DNA from: Flavobacteriales bacterium
GTDB taxonomy: Bacteria > Bacteroidota > Bacteroidia > Flavobacteriales_F > PHOS-HE28
Assembly: GCA_026129465.1 (NCBI GenBank)
Contig: JAHCIA010000001.1
Span: 195,964 to 259,963 of the forward strand
Direction of reading: 5' to 3'
DNA length: 64,000 nt
The notes beneath the pieces were generated by a model that did not search any database, was not told the origin of the DNA, and worked only from the letters and a program-made list of their open reading frames with translations. The first letter of the stretch is position 1. Every line of letters starts with the position of its first letter. The translations under genes and the position numbers were made by a program. This document shows, piece by piece, positions 43,023-52,676 of this stretch.

Positions 43023-43892
43023 CTACAACTCACTCAGCCGGAAGGTGTCCTTCACACGTACGCCCTTTTCAGTGGCCTGCACGGTGCAGCACTCCGTGTG
43101 CGCATCATGCTCGAAGAAAAGCACGTAGTCGTTCTTCACCGCCACGTCCAGGAAGTCGCTCTTCTCATCGATCGTGAGCAGCGGGCGCGTGTCGTAGCCC
43201 ATCACCCAGGCGATGGGGATGTGGTGCACGCTTGGCAGCAGATCGGCCATGAAGACCACTGTACGGCCTTTGTAGCGGATGTGTGGGATCATCATGGCAT
43301 CGGTGTGGCCGTTCACCAGGAACACGTCCACGTCGGGCATCACATTGCGGATGTAGCAGTTCTCCTCGTTGCTGCGCCGGCCGATGTTGACATGTTTCAG
43401 GCGCCCGCTTTGTTCGATGGGCAGGATGTTCTCCTTCAGAAAGCTGGCCTTCTCGCGGGCGTTGGGCTTGGTGGCCCACTCCCAATGGTACTCGTTGCTC
43501 CAGTAGTGCGCGTTGCGGAAGGCGGGCTCGTAGCCGTCGCGCCTGCTGTTCCATTTCACGCTTCCGCCGCAATGGTCGAAGTGCAGGTGGGTGAGGAACA
43601 CATCGGTGATGTCGTCCGGTGTGAAACCCAGCTTCTTCAGCGATCCCTCCAGCGTGGCTTCGCTGTGCGGTTCGTAATGGCTGAAGAACTTGGCGTCCTG
43701 CTTGTCGCCCAGGCCGTTGTCGATCAGCATCAACCGGTTCCCCGATTCCACCAGCAGGCAGCGCAGCGCCCAGGTGCAGAGGTTGTTCTCGTCGGGTGGC
43801 AGGTGCTTGGCCCAGAGCTTCTTGGGCACCACGCCGAACATGGCGCCGCCGTCGAGCTTGAAGAGGCCGGTGTCGATGGTGTGGAGCTTCAT
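43023..43892 (-). CDS. MBL-fold metallo-hydrolase
   Basis: This 289-residue cytoplasmic protein has the metallo-beta-lactamase fold with the metal site THLHFDHCGG and later ligands in NGHTDAMMIP, FMADLLPSVHH and FFEHDAH. Such enzymes hydrolyse lactones, thioesters or phosphoesters; the closest general type is the AHL-lactonase/quorum-quenching-like group, but the substrate cannot be assigned. The start at 43892 opens MKLHTIDTGLFKLDGG; a GATCTTCG box ends 6 bases upstream. It is followed at once by the SRAP gene and is divergent from mpl. Confidence 0.82.
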   Translation of the reverse strand: MKLHTIDTGLFKLDGGAMFGVVPKKLWAKHLPPDENNLCTWALRCLLVESGNRLMLIDNGLGDKQDAKFFSHYEPHSEATLEGSLKKLGFTPDDITDVFLTHLHFDHCGGSVKWNSRRDGYEPAFRNAHYWSNEYHWEWATKPNAREKASFLKENILPIEQSGRLKHVNIGRRSNEENCYIRNVMPDVDVFLVNGHTDAMMIPHIRYKGRTVVFMADLLPSVHHIPIAWVMGYDTRPLLTIDEKSDFLDVAVKNDYVLFFEHDAHTECCTVQATEKGVRVKDTFRLSEL

Positions 43893-43898
43893 GGGGGA

Positions 43899-43906
43899 CG
43901 AAGATC
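43899..43906 (-). promoter_or_regulatory. -7-like box directly before the MBL-fold gene
   Basis: The minus strand reads GATCTTCG, two mismatches from TAnnTTTG, ending 6 bases before the ATG. Confidence 0.3.
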
Positions 43907-44040
43907 GGGAATAGGCCACCGAACATATGTAGGCATGCTTCATTGGGAGGCTGCTGGGACCCCTGCCCAGTATCGCGCTTCCCACAGGTCATCGTTGACG
44001 CATTCCATGCGCAAATGGATCATGGGCGGACGGCCGCGTG

Positions 44041-44048
44041 CAACTTCG
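44041..44048 (+). promoter_or_regulatory. -7-like box directly before mpl
   Basis: CAACTTCG, two mismatches from TAnnTTTG, ends 4 bases before the ATG at 44053. It supports that ATG over the GTG at 44038, which would lie upstream of the box. Confidence 0.35.
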
Positions 44049-44052
44049 CCGC

Positions 44053-45414
44053 ATGCCACGGGTCCATTTCATCGCCATCGGCGGCAGCGCCATGCACAAC
44101 CTGGCGATCGCGCTGCACCAGCAGGGTTTCGAGGTCACCGGGAGTGACGACGAGATCTTCGAGCCGAGCCGCAGCCGGTTGGACCGCCTGGGCCTGCTGC
44201 CGGACAGGCTCGGCTGGCGGCCGGAGGACATCACCCCCGGCATCGACGCGGTGATCCTGGGCATGCACGCCCGCATCGACAACCCCGAGTTGAAGCGCGC
44301 GCAGGATCTGGGCATCCCCGTCTTCAGCTACCCCGCGTATTTCCATGAAAGCACGCGCCACAAGACCCGTGTGGTGATCGGCGGGAGCCACGGCAAGACC
44401 ACCATCACCAGCATGATCGTGCATGTGTTGCGGCACGCGGGCATCGCTTTCGATTATCTGGTGGGCGCCCAGTTGGAGGGTTTCGACTGCATGGTGAAGC
44501 TCAGTGACGAGGCGCAGGTGGCGATCATCGAAGGCGATGAATACCTCGCATCGGCACTCGAACCCGTGCCCAAGTTCCATCTCTACCGGCCGGACATCGC
44601 GCTCATCAGCGGTATCGCCTGGGACCACATCAATGTGTTCAGGACCTACGAGAGCTATGTGGACCAGTTCAAGAGGTTCATCGCGTGCATCGAACCAGGG
44701 GGCAAACTGGTCTATTGCGCCGAGGATCCCGAGGTGAAGCGCCTGGCGGAGGATGCTCCGGCCGACCTGCCCAAGGTCCCTTACGGTGTGCCGCCGCACC
44801 GGATCGCCGATGGTGTGACGATCCTCAGAACGCCCCAAGGTGAGGTCCCGCTGCGGGTCTTCGGCCGGCACAACCTGCAGAACCTGGAAGGGGCGCGGCA
44901 TGTGTGCCACATGCTGGGCATTGGCGATCGGACCTTCCATGAGGCCATCGCCACCTTCCACGGCGCCGCGCGGCGCTTGGAGAAACTGGCCGAGGTGCCC
45001 GGCCGCGCGGTCTTCAAGGACTTCGCCCATTCGCCCAGCAAGCTGAAGGCGACCGTGCAGGCGGTGCGCGAGCAGTTCCCCGGCCGGACCCTGGTGGCCT
45101 GCATGGAGTTGCACACCTACAGCAGCCTCAGCGAGGGTTTTCTGGACCAGTACCACGGCAGCATGGCGGGCGCCGACCATGCGATCGTTTTCTACGACCC
45201 GCATGCGGTGGAACTCAAGCGCCTGCCGCCGATCCCGCCCGAGCGCATCCAGCGCGCCTTCGGCAGCGACGACCTGCAGGTGCTCACCGATCCCATCGCG
45301 GTCATGGGCGCCGTTCGCCGGGGATCGCCAGGTGACGGGGTGCTGCTGATGATGAGCAGCGGAAATTTCGGCGGACTCGATCTTCAGGCGTTGAGCGAGG
45401 CCTTCATCGCATGA
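44053..45414 (+). CDS. mpl: UDP-N-acetylmuramate:L-alanyl-gamma-D-glutamyl-meso-diaminopimelate ligase
   Basis: Mpl reattaches recovered tripeptide to UDP-MurNAc in peptidoglycan recycling. The 453-residue product belongs to the Mur ligase family: an N-terminal Rossmann domain beginning [16 protein letters not shown], the ATP loop [32 protein letters not shown] and a C-terminal domain with [15 protein letters not shown]. The HSP and DEY segments distinguish Mpl from MurC. The ATG at 44053 is favoured because the conserved domain starts there. It overlaps the convergent DUF4199 gene by 11 bases. Recycling fits the neighbouring wall enzymes only loosely. Confidence 0.92.
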   Translation: MPRVHFIAIGGSAMHNLAIALHQQGFEVTGSDDEIFEPSRSRLDRLGLLPDRLGWRPEDITPGIDAVILGMHARIDNPELKRAQDLGIPVFSYPAYFHESTRHKTRVVIGGSHGKTTITSMIVHVLRHAGIAFDYLVGAQLEGFDCMVKLSDEAQVAIIEGDEYLASALEPVPKFHLYRPDIALISGIAWDHINVFRTYESYVDQFKRFIACIEPGGKLVYCAEDPEVKRLAEDAPADLPKVPYGVPPHRIADGVTILRTPQGEVPLRVFGRHNLQNLEGARHVCHMLGIGDRTFHEAIATFHGAARRLEKLAEVPGRAVFKDFAHSPSKLKATVQAVREQFPGRTLVACMELHTYSSLSEGFLDQYHGSMAGADHAIVFYDPHAVELKRLPPIPPERIQRAFGSDDLQVLTDPIAVMGAVRRGSPGDGVLLMMSSGNFGGLDLQALSEAFIA

Positions 45415-45880
45415 AGCGCCGCAGCACCTTGTGCTGCAGGATGCCGATGAAGAGCGTATTGAAAGCACCGGCCGCGAGCAGGGCCAGGAAGGAGATGGTG
45501 GCGTAGTTCAGCGGCGTGAAGAAGGCTTCCATGCGCGGGCGGATCACCACCTCCGGCTGCCCTTCGGCCATGCCACGTGCCACCAGCTCATCGATGCGGA
45601 AGGCGAAGTGGTCGGACTCCAGCCAGCTGAAGTAGGCCCACAGGAACAGCCCGATCAGCAGGGCGTAGAGCGCGGCGTTGCGGAAGGTCTCGCGCAGCAG
45701 GGCGGGGAAGGGCGTCTCGCGATCATGCGTCAGCGCACGATGGCCGGTGAACCAGACGATCGTGACCAGCGCGAGCAGATGCACCAACATGAAGCTGGTG
45801 CCTTCCAACGGGCGCCCCGCGTAATAGAGCCCGATGCGCAGTGCCATCACGGCCAGGGCGGAGAGGATCGTGAACATCAT
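45404..45880 (-). CDS. DUF4199 family membrane protein
   Basis: This 158-residue inner-membrane protein has four helices, a soluble loop ([21 protein letters not shown]) before the last two, and a basic C-terminus (HKVLRRFMR). This pattern is that of DUF4199, a family found almost only in Bacteroidota and often linked to glycosyltransferase or cell-envelope genes; its function is unknown. It ends inside the 3' end of mpl and lies downstream of rho. Confidence 0.75.
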   Translation of the reverse strand: MMFTILSALAVMALRIGLYYAGRPLEGTSFMLVHLLALVTIVWFTGHRALTHDRETPFPALLRETFRNAALYALLIGLFLWAYFSWLESDHFAFRIDELVARGMAEGQPEVVIRPRMEAFFTPLNYATISFLALLAAGAFNTLFIGILQHKVLRRFMR

Positions 45881-45948
45881 GGGTCCAGTGTCCTGTCGAT
45901 CAACGATCCGTCAAGATCCGGGAGCGACCTCCAGCCCATCAACCTCAA

Positions 45949-47679
45949 CTACCCGTTCATGCTCACCAGGAACTCCTCATTGCTCTTCGTGCCCTCCATG
46001 TGCTTCTTGATGAATTCCATGGCCTCCACGCTGTTCATGTCGGCCAGGTGCTTGCGGAGGATCCAGGTGCGTTGGAGCACGTCCTTGTGGTGCAGCAGAT
46101 CGTCGCGCCGCGTGCCGCTGGATTGGATGTCGATGGCGGGGAAGATGCGGCGGTTGGAGATCTTCCGGTCCAGCTGCAGTTCCATGTTGCCCGTGCCCTT
46201 GAACTCCTCGAAGATCACCTCGTCCATCTTGCTGCCGGTATCGATCAGCGCGGTGGCGAGGATGGTGAGGCTTCCACCGTTCTCGATCTTGCGCGCGGCA
46301 CCGAAGAAGCGCTTGGGCTTTTGCAGCGCGTTGGCGTCCACGCCGCCGCTGAGGATCTTGCCGCTGGCGGGCTGCACGGTGTTGTAGGCGCGCGCCAGGC
46401 GGGTGATGGAGTCCAGCAGGATCACCACATCGTGGCCGCATTCCACCATGGCCTTGGCCTTCTCCAGCACCAGGCCGGCGACCTGCACGTGGCGCGAGGC
46501 GGGTTCGTCGAAGGTGCTGGCGATCACTTCGGCCTTCACATTGCGCGCCATCTCGGTCACTTCCTCCGGGCGCTCGTCGATCAACAGCACGATGAGGTAG
46601 GATTCCGGGTGGTTCTTCGCGATGGCGTTGGCCACGTCCTGCAGGAGGATCGTTTTGCCGGTCTTGGGTTGCGCCACGATGAGGCCGCGCTGGCCCTTGC
46701 CGATGGGCGAGAAGAGGTCCAGCACGCGCATGCTGAGGTTGGCGCCCTTCTCGGCCAGGTTGAACTTCTCGTCCGGGAAGAGTGGCGTGAGGAATTTGAA
46801 GGGCACGCGGTCGCGGACCCATTCGGGGTCGCGGCCGTTGATACTCTCCACCTTCATCAGCGGGAAGAATTTGTCGCCCTCACGCGGTGGGCGCACATAG
46901 CCTTGCACGGTGTCGCCGAGCTTCAGACCGTATTGCTTGATCTGTTGCTGGGTCACATAGACGTCATCAGGCGAGGCCAGGTAGTTGTAGTCGCTGCTGC
47001 GAAGGAATCCGTAGCCCTCCGGCATCACCTCCAGCACACCGTTGGTCTCCACGAAGGCGTCGAAGGCGATCTGCTCGCGCGCCGGTCTTTCCTGGTCGCG
47101 CATCGGCCGGTCCTGCTGGGGGCGGTCGCCACGCTGCTGGTTCCTGTCCTGCCGCTGTTGATCGCCGCGTCCCTGGTCGCGTCGCTCTTGTGGGCGGCCT
47201 TCCTGGCCGCCGTCGCCGCGCTGTTCCTGCCTGCCGGCGGGCGGGTCCCGTCTGTCGCGGCGGTCGTCGTGCCGACGCTCCTGGCGGCCTCCACCTTCCG
47301 GCCTTTCGCGCGGAGCATCGGTCGTCGTTCCAACGGCCGGGCTTTCTCCACCCTCTTCCTCGGCATCGTCATCGCCATTCTCCTCGTCGTCGCCGTCCTC
47401 CTCCTCATCGTCATCATCCCCTTCGGCCACCTCGGCCGGTGGCGGGTCTTCGGCCAGGGTGGGCTCATCCGATGTGGCCAGTTCGGTCAGGGCCTCATCA
47501 TCGGCGGTGAACGCCGGCCCCATGGCCTTGCCACTTCCGCCTTTGCCGGCCTGCGCGGCGAGGATCTTCTCGATGAGGTCCTGCTTCTTGAGGTTCTCGG
47601 CCTTCTTCAGATCGAGCTGCTTGGCGATCTCCTTCAACTCGGAGAGCTTCATGCCGCCCAGGGTCGCTGCATCATACAT
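45949..47679 (-). CDS. rho: Transcription termination factor Rho with long low-complexity insertion
   Basis: Rho is a hexameric RNA helicase that ends transcription and silences untranslated RNA. The 576-residue product starts with the Rho N-terminal helical domain ([13 protein letters not shown]), then an acidic then Arg/Gln/Gly/Asp-rich insertion (about residues 45-195), an RNA-binding cold-shock domain ([21 protein letters not shown]) and the ATPase core with [24 protein letters not shown] and [15 protein letters not shown]. The start at 47679 keeps the family lead; 47652 is possible. E. coli Rho is 419 residues, so the insertion accounts for the excess. Two short hairpins lie in the upstream region (47783-47802 and 47808-47822), a possible autoregulatory leader. 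Confidence 0.95.
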   Translation of the reverse strand: MYDAATLGGMKLSELKEIAKQLDLKKAENLKKQDLIEKILAAQAGKGGSGKAMGPAFTADDEALTELATSDEPTLAEDPPPAEVAEGDDDDEEEDGDDEENGDDDAEEEGGESPAVGTTTDAPRERPEGGGRQERRHDDRRDRRDPPAGRQEQRGDGGQEGRPQERRDQGRGDQQRQDRNQQRGDRPQQDRPMRDQERPAREQIAFDAFVETNGVLEVMPEGYGFLRSSDYNYLASPDDVYVTQQQIKQYGLKLGDTVQGYVRPPREGDKFFPLMKVESINGRDPEWVRDRVPFKFLTPLFPDEKFNLAEKGANLSMRVLDLFSPIGKGQRGLIVAQPKTGKTILLQDVANAIAKNHPESYLIVLLIDERPEEVTEMARNVKAEVIASTFDEPASRHVQVAGLVLEKAKAMVECGHDVVILLDSITRLARAYNTVQPASGKILSGGVDANALQKPKRFFGAARKIENGGSLTILATALIDTGSKMDEVIFEEFKGTGNMELQLDRKISNRRIFPAIDIQSSGTRRDDLLHHKDVLQRTWILRKHLADMNSVEAMEFIKKHMEGTKSNEEFLVSMNG

Positions 47680-47782
47680 GTGCGCCGTGATGTGGTTGTC
47701 TTGGAATTCGGCCCTTGCGGGTCCAACGGAAAGCCTCGTGGGCTCTTGTGCTTCTTACAACAGGGAAGGAGGGTGGTGGGAG

Positions 47783-47822
47783 GCGGACCATCCTGGGTCC
47801 GCGAAAGGATCCGCACCGGATC
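47783..47822. promoter_or_regulatory. Two adjacent hairpins in the rho-DUF4293 divergent region
   Basis: GCGGACC (47783-47789) pairs with GGTCCGC (47796-47802) around six bases. GATCCG (47808-47813) pairs with CGGATC (47817-47822) around CAC. They lie 104-143 bases upstream of the rho start and 97 or more bases before the DUF4293 start. Rho genes are commonly autoregulated in their leaders, so this is a candidate control region. Confidence 0.3.
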
Positions 47823-47900
47823 GAATATGTTGCAATGTTAGGGTCTCCGGTCCGAATGGCAAGGTGGCCGGGTGGTTTTTTTCCACCGGGACAGGACGGG

Positions 47901-47908
47901 TATTTTCG
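47901..47908 (+). promoter_or_regulatory. -7-like box before the DUF4293 gene
   Basis: TATTTTCG, one mismatch from TAnnTTTG, ends 10 bases before the ATG at 47919. Confidence 0.45.
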
Positions 47909-47918
47909 CGCCCCGGCC

Positions 47919-48392
47919 ATGTTGCAGCGCGTCCAATCCCTCTTTCTGGCCCTTGCGGCCCTTGCGGCGATCGCTACATGGTGGTTCCCGGTCATGGCCT
48001 ATTCGGCCGGGGGGGGCGGCTACGTGTTCCGAACGGCCGGGCTGCTGGGTCCGGCGGGCGAGCCGGTGGAGGAGGCGGCGTTCCGGCTTCCTTTCCAGTG
48101 GGTCCTCACCGCCTTGGCCGCCGTCCTGCTGGTGACCATCTTCCTGTATGGCGATCGCAAGCGCCAATTGCGGGTGCTCCGGGGAAGCTATCTCCTGACC
48201 CTGCTGGTGATCGCCTTCCTGTTCATCACGGACCGCTCGCTCCGTGGCTGGCTCGGCACCATGGGGCCTGTGGAGGCGCATTTCGGGATCGCTTTCTTCC
48301 TGCCTTTCGCCACGCTGCTCCTCACCTTCCTCGCGGAACGTGCCATCCGCCGTGATGAGGAACTGGTGCGTTCGGCCGACAGGCTGCGCTGA
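47919..48392 (+). CDS. DUF4293 family membrane protein
   Basis: This 157-residue protein begins MLQRVQSLFLALAALAAIAT, the family's typical opening, and has four membrane helices with a soluble loop (about 30-60) between the first two. DUF4293 proteins are restricted to Bacteroidota and commonly lie beside rho, as here; their function is unknown. It is divergent from rho and convergent with the M28 peptidase gene, whose stop lies 4 bases away. Confidence 0.88.
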   Translation: MLQRVQSLFLALAALAAIATWWFPVMAYSAGGGGYVFRTAGLLGPAGEPVEEAAFRLPFQWVLTALAAVLLVTIFLYGDRKRQLRVLRGSYLLTLLVIAFLFITDRSLRGWLGTMGPVEAHFGIAFFLPFATLLLTFLAERAIRRDEELVRSADRLR

Positions 48393-48396
48393 AAGC

Positions 48397-49962
48397 CTAT
48401 TCCACCTCCACCTTCAAGGTGGTGTGCGCATCGCCCGCCTGGAGCACGAGCAGGTAGGTCCCACGCGCTATGCCATGCAACGGCAGCGCTTGCCGCTCAT
48501 CCACCCCGCTGAAACGCAGGTCGCGTCCGGCCACCCGCCGGCCGTCGAGCGCGAAGAGTTGCGCGCTTACCGTTCTCCCCACACAGTCGTGGACATGGAT
48601 CCAAAGCAGGTCCTTCGCGGGATTCGGGTAGACGTCGACACCGCAGGGAAAGCCATGCTGGTGGTCGTCCATGCCCACGCTGCCCAGGGGATGCGTGTCG
48701 AAGCCGGCGTTCATCGGCTCCGCGAGCATGGCGGCGGTGGCCAGCGTGGCTTTGGTGCAGTTGACGAGGAAGGGGATGTCCAGCGTGGCGATGGCGTCGT
48801 TGGGCGTGTGGTAGTTGGCATTGCGGAACTCGCTGCCATCGGTGAGCATCAGGGCTTTCATGCCCACATCCCAGAACCGGGCGTGGTCGCTGCGCCGCAG
48901 GTCGGGCGCGATCTGGCCATTGCCAGGCACCACCAGGGCGATGCGGGACAACTCGGGCACGTAGGTGTCCACCGCATCGAGGCAGGTCTCCACCAGGCTG
49001 TTGCTGGCGGTGTTGCCCACCACCGTAAGGAAGTCGCCCCGGTAGTCGTTCGCGGCCAGCGCGGCGATGGCGTCGGGGAACAGGATGTTGAACCCGGCGG
49101 GCACCTGCTGGCTGTTGGGCTCATCGCTGTAATAGCCGATCATCTCCAGATTGAGCACCCCGTCGATCCGTTCCCACGCGGGGATGCCGCTCTGCACGTA
49201 GTATCCGGAGCCGATCAGCCCCTGCTCCTCGAAACTGAAGCCGATGTAGCGCAGGCTGTTGCGGAAACGGTACTGGGACAGGATCCGTGCGATCTCCAAG
49301 GTGGCCACCACACCGCTGGCGTTGTCGTCCGCGCCGGGTGTGTTGGACACCGCGTCGTAGTGCGCGTCCACGATGTAGGTGAGGGTGTCGTAGCGCAAAC
49401 CCGCTTGGCGGCCGATGACGTTCGGCACATTGGTGCCCAGCACCACCACATCCTGTGTGCCCACCTCGATGTCCATGCCGTTGAAGCGCCCCAGGAGCGT
49501 GTCGCGGATCGCCTGGATGCCGGCGAGATGGCTGCTGTAGTGGCGGGGGATCGCCACCACCTCCAAAAGCCCGGCGAGGTTCTGGGCATCCACCTGGTCC
49601 ACCATGGTCTGGATGTCCGGCGCATGGCCATCATCGGCCACCACCATCACCACGGCTTCCCAGATGTTCGGCACGCCATCGAACGCCCAGGTGATGGTGC
49701 GTCCGGTGCCCGGCAGGATGCCTGCGCCCACATCACCCGAGACCTGTGTTACCGGCACCTGCCAGGTGAGGCCTCCATTGAGTGAGGCGCGCAGGGTCAC
49801 CTCAGAGGGGTCGTTCTCGGTATCGCTGAGGTCATACGTGATGGTGGCCGTGGCCGCACCAAGGTCCAAAGCCGTGGAGGTGATGTTCACCACCGGTGCG
49901 AGGTTCTGGCCGGAAGCGGCGAGCGCGAGCGAGAGCGCGGGAAGGACAAGCGAGCGGTACAT
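48397..49962 (-). CDS. Secreted M28 family zinc aminopeptidase with T9SS C-terminal domain
   Basis: This 521-residue protein has a signal peptide (cleavage near LAASGQ), an N-terminal beta-sandwich of about 110 residues and an M28 peptidase domain. The zinc ligands and catalytic residues sit in DAHYDAV, PGADDNASG, SFEEQGLIGSGYY, and later SDHARFWDVG with the last His. The tail (VDVYPNPAKDLLWIHV to the end) is a T9SS type A sorting domain, so the enzyme should be released or surface-attached. M28 enzymes remove N-terminal residues from peptides, and this one would complement the secreted endoprotease at 5557. The ATG at 49962 starts the signal peptide. It is likely monocistronic. Confidence 0.9.
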   Translation of the reverse strand: MYRSLVLPALSLALAASGQNLAPVVNITSTALDLGAATATITYDLSDTENDPSEVTLRASLNGGLTWQVPVTQVSGDVGAGILPGTGRTITWAFDGVPNIWEAVVMVVADDGHAPDIQTMVDQVDAQNLAGLLEVVAIPRHYSSHLAGIQAIRDTLLGRFNGMDIEVGTQDVVVLGTNVPNVIGRQAGLRYDTLTYIVDAHYDAVSNTPGADDNASGVVATLEIARILSQYRFRNSLRYIGFSFEEQGLIGSGYYVQSGIPAWERIDGVLNLEMIGYYSDEPNSQQVPAGFNILFPDAIAALAANDYRGDFLTVVGNTASNSLVETCLDAVDTYVPELSRIALVVPGNGQIAPDLRRSDHARFWDVGMKALMLTDGSEFRNANYHTPNDAIATLDIPFLVNCTKATLATAAMLAEPMNAGFDTHPLGSVGMDDHQHGFPCGVDVYPNPAKDLLWIHVHDCVGRTVSAQLFALDGRRVAGRDLRFSGVDERQALPLHGIARGTYLLVLQAGDAHTTLKVEVE

Positions 49963-50019
49963 GGCGGGATGTTTCAGGGTACACCGCACAAGGTAGTCCC
50001 GCCCGGCGAACATCAGGCC

Positions 50020-50790
50020 TCAGCGGCCGCCCTGCTTGAAGCGTTCGATCGCCGCACGGGTGAAGTCCGACAACACGAGCCGCCCGCTGATGGCGGCACG
50101 CTCCACCAGCAGCCGGTCCCAGTGCTCGGTGCCGCTCCAGGCGACAGCCTTCAGTTCGCGCATGGCCTCGGGGCTGTAGCCGGAAAGTTCGCCCGTAAGT
50201 TCCTTCAGGCGCAGGTCCAGGTTGCCGATGTGTGGGAACAATTCGCTGTAGAGCCCGTGCCGCTCGCACCAATGGCTGTCGCGGCGCATGGCTGGCGTGG
50301 CGCTCATCAGCGTGAAGGCGCCGGTGCCCACCTTGCGTTCCACCGCCGGGCCCACCACGAAGGGGCCTATGCCGATGGCCAGTTCGCTCAGGCGTGCGGT
50401 GGCCTCCTCGTGCGCCAGGGCGATGTCCACCGCGGCCGCCAGCCCCACGCCACCGCCCACCACGTGCGCATGGATGCGGCCGATGACGAAGACCGGTGCC
50501 TTGCGGATGGCGTTGATCACCAACGCGAAGCCGCTGAAGAAGGCCAGTCCCTGCGCCTCGTTCCCGATGGACACCAGTTCATCGAAGCTGGCGCCGGCGC
50601 AGAACGCCTTGTCGCCCTCGCTGCGCAGCACGATCACACGCACGGCCGGGTCCTGGCCCGCCTTTTCGATCGCCTCGGCCATGCCTCGCAGGATGTGGCC
50701 CGGCAGGCTGTTGCTCTTGGGGTGGTGGAAGGTGACCGTGGCGATGCCGTCCGCAATTTCGGCCTTGACGTATCCGTCGCTCATTGGCAT
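50020..50790 (-). CDS. Enoyl-CoA hydratase/isomerase family protein
   Basis: This 256-residue crotonase-fold protein shows TVTFHHPKSNSLPG, the oxyanion-hole segment KAFCAGASFDEL, and GRIHAHVVGGGVGLAAAVDIALA with the second oxyanion Gly. The place where typical hydratases have a catalytic Glu reads RLSELAIGIGPFVVGPAVER, similar in form. The reaction could be hydration of an enoyl-CoA or a related acyl-CoA change; the pathway is not indicated by neighbours. ATGs at 50790 and 50784 are equally possible. It is divergent from the class V aminotransferase gene, 48 bases away. Confidence 0.85.
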   Translation of the reverse strand: MPMSDGYVKAEIADGIATVTFHHPKSNSLPGHILRGMAEAIEKAGQDPAVRVIVLRSEGDKAFCAGASFDELVSIGNEAQGLAFFSGFALVINAIRKAPVFVIGRIHAHVVGGGVGLAAAVDIALAHEEATARLSELAIGIGPFVVGPAVERKVGTGAFTLMSATPAMRRDSHWCERHGLYSELFPHIGNLDLRLKELTGELSGYSPEAMRELKAVAWSGTEHWDRLLVERAAISGRLVLSDFTRAAIERFKQGGR

Positions 50791-50838
50791 TTCGGTTTTC
50801 GTGGCCGAAGTTCGTGCTTGCGTACGAACACGATCGCC

Positions 50839-52131
50839 ATGACCCATCGCCGCGATTTCATCCGCCAGAGCGCCGCGCTGCTCGGCGGGCTGGCCCTGCA
50901 TCCCACCGCTGAGGCGGCCTATGGCCCACTGGCCCGCCTGCAGGCAAGGCCGGGATCGAAGGAAGGGGAGGGCACCTTCTGGCGCCATGTCCGCGCCGCC
51001 TTCGCCAGCAGCCCCACGCTCATCAACCTCAACAACGGCGGCGTGTGCCCTTCGCCCCGTGCGGCCATGGAGGCGCTGGACCACTACAACCGCATGTGCA
51101 ACGAGGCGCCCAGCTACTACATGTGGCGCATCCTGGACCAGGACCGCGAGCCGCTGCGGCGCAACCTGGCCCGCATCGCCGGTGTGCCGCATGACGAGCT
51201 GGCCATCGTGCGCAACGCCACCGAGGCGCTGAACACGATCATCTTCGGTCTGCGGCTGGCCAAGGGCGATGAAGTGGTGGTGGCCACCTGCGACTATCCC
51301 AACATGGCCAACGCCTGGAAACAGCGCGCGCTGCGCGATGGCGTGAAGCTCGTGTACGCCGACCCGAAGCTGCCTGGCGATGACGAGGAGGCCATGGCCC
51401 AGGCCTACATCAAATGCTTCACGCCACGCACCAAGGTGGTCCACATCACCCACATCGTGAATTGGAACGGCCAGATCATGCCCGTGCGGCGCATCGCCGA
51501 CGAGGCGCACAAGCGGGGCATCGAAGTGCTCGTGGATGGTGCGCACGCGTTCGCCCTGCTGGACCATTCCATCGCCGACCTCGGTTGCGACTATTGGGGT
51601 ACCAGCCTGCACAAGTGGCTCTGTGCGCCCTTCGGCACAGGCATGCTGTGGATCCGGAAGGAGAAGGTCGCTCGCGTATGGCCGCTGCTCAGCAACGACA
51701 AGCCCGAAAGCGACGATATCCGCAAGTTCGAGTCACTCGGCACGCGCAGCTTCCCCATCGAGATGGCCACCGGCTACGCGATCGACCTGCACGAGACGAT
51801 CGGCGCGCGGCGCAAGCAGGAGCGGCTGCAACAGATGCGGATGTACTGGACCGATGCCGTGCGCGACGTGAAGGACCTGCGTTTTGAAACGCACCCCGAT
51901 CCGCAATACGGCTGTGCCATCGGCACCTTCGGGATCAAGGGGAAGAAAGCCACCTGGATCGCCGACAAGTTGTTCGAACGCTGGAAGGTGCATACCGTGG
52001 CCATCGAACGCGAAGGGATCCCGGGCATTGAAGCACCCTACGACCACGTGCGTGTGACGCCCAACGTCTACACCAGTTTCGAGGACCTCGACCGGCTGGT
52101 GGAAGGCATCCGCGATGTGGCGAAGGGTTGA
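50839..52131 (+). CDS. Class V aminotransferase-fold PLP enzyme with Tat-like signal (isopenicillin N epimerase-like)
   Basis: This 430-residue protein opens MTHRRDFIRQSAALLGGLAL, a twin-arginine signal, so the folded enzyme with its cofactor would be exported. The PLP fold is clear: NNGGVCPSPRAAMEAL, RNATEALNTIIFGL, VDGAHAFALLDHS with D233, and GTSLHKWLCAPFGTG with the PLP lysine K259. Isopenicillin N epimerase and cysteine desulfurase share this fold; the exported group is of unknown reaction. It converges with the DoxX gene 2 bases away. Confidence 0.85.
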   Translation: MTHRRDFIRQSAALLGGLALHPTAEAAYGPLARLQARPGSKEGEGTFWRHVRAAFASSPTLINLNNGGVCPSPRAAMEALDHYNRMCNEAPSYYMWRILDQDREPLRRNLARIAGVPHDELAIVRNATEALNTIIFGLRLAKGDEVVVATCDYPNMANAWKQRALRDGVKLVYADPKLPGDDEEAMAQAYIKCFTPRTKVVHITHIVNWNGQIMPVRRIADEAHKRGIEVLVDGAHAFALLDHSIADLGCDYWGTSLHKWLCAPFGTGMLWIRKEKVARVWPLLSNDKPESDDIRKFESLGTRSFPIEMATGYAIDLHETIGARRKQERLQQMRMYWTDAVRDVKDLRFETHPDPQYGCAIGTFGIKGKKATWIADKLFERWKVHTVAIEREGIPGIEAPYDHVRVTPNVYTSFEDLDRLVEGIRDVAKG

Positions 52132-52133
52132 GC

Positions 52134-52538
52134 CTACAACCTGCGTACGCCCACATAAGCGGCCAGCAGACCCAGGGCCAGGCTGGGCAGCAGCATGGCG
52201 CCCTGGAAGAGCATCAGGTGGAAGCCCAACGCGCAGATCATCAGCACCATCAGCCCAAAGGCCGCCATGGTGGTGAGCCAGGGCTTGATGCCGGTGAGCG
52301 CCGGCAGCACCACGCCCAGCGCACCGGCCACCTCCAGTGCGCCGATCATGCGTACCGCCCATGCAGGCACCGCCCCGGGCCAGGACATGATCCGGATGAG
52401 TTCCTCCATCGGCATCAGCAAACGCATGAGGCCCAGGACGAGGAATGAAACGAAGAGGGTCCATTGCGCCGCCCATACCAGGCGGCGTTGCGCTGCCGGG
52501 AGTTGCTCCGCGGCCAGGCGTTGCGCGATGTGTTCCAT
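52134..52538 (-). CDS. DoxX-like membrane protein
   Basis: This 134-residue protein has a soluble lead of about 20 residues and four helices: WTLFVSFLVLGLMRLL, VRMIGALEVAGALGVVLP, MAAFGLMVLMICALGF and LLPSLALGLLAAYVGV. The GALEVAGALGVVLP segment is characteristic of the DoxX/DoxD family. No reaction is established; some members associate with thiosulfate:quinone oxidoreductase or redox homeostasis. The ATG at 52538 is chosen to begin MEHIAQRLAAEQLP. The gene is separated by 138 bases from the desaturase gene, which lies upstream on the same strand. Confidence 0.78.
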   Translation of the reverse strand: MEHIAQRLAAEQLPAAQRRLVWAAQWTLFVSFLVLGLMRLLMPMEELIRIMSWPGAVPAWAVRMIGALEVAGALGVVLPALTGIKPWLTTMAAFGLMVLMICALGFHLMLFQGAMLLPSLALGLLAAYVGVRRL

Positions 52539-52676
52539 CGTGATGGGTGTTGGTGGTCGTTGAACCCCACCGGCCGGCCAGCCGGTGCTCACCATCCGCA
52601 CATGCTCAAAGAACACCGTGAAGATACGGCACGGTCATGTCCCCATGGGGGAACTTTCATCCGGCCTGTATCCGGA

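Noticed and set aside
52641..52650. CCCCATGGGG palindrome between the DoxX and desaturase genes
   Set aside because: A 10-base GC-rich palindrome is expected by chance in DNA of this composition and shows no repeat elsewhere or T-run.
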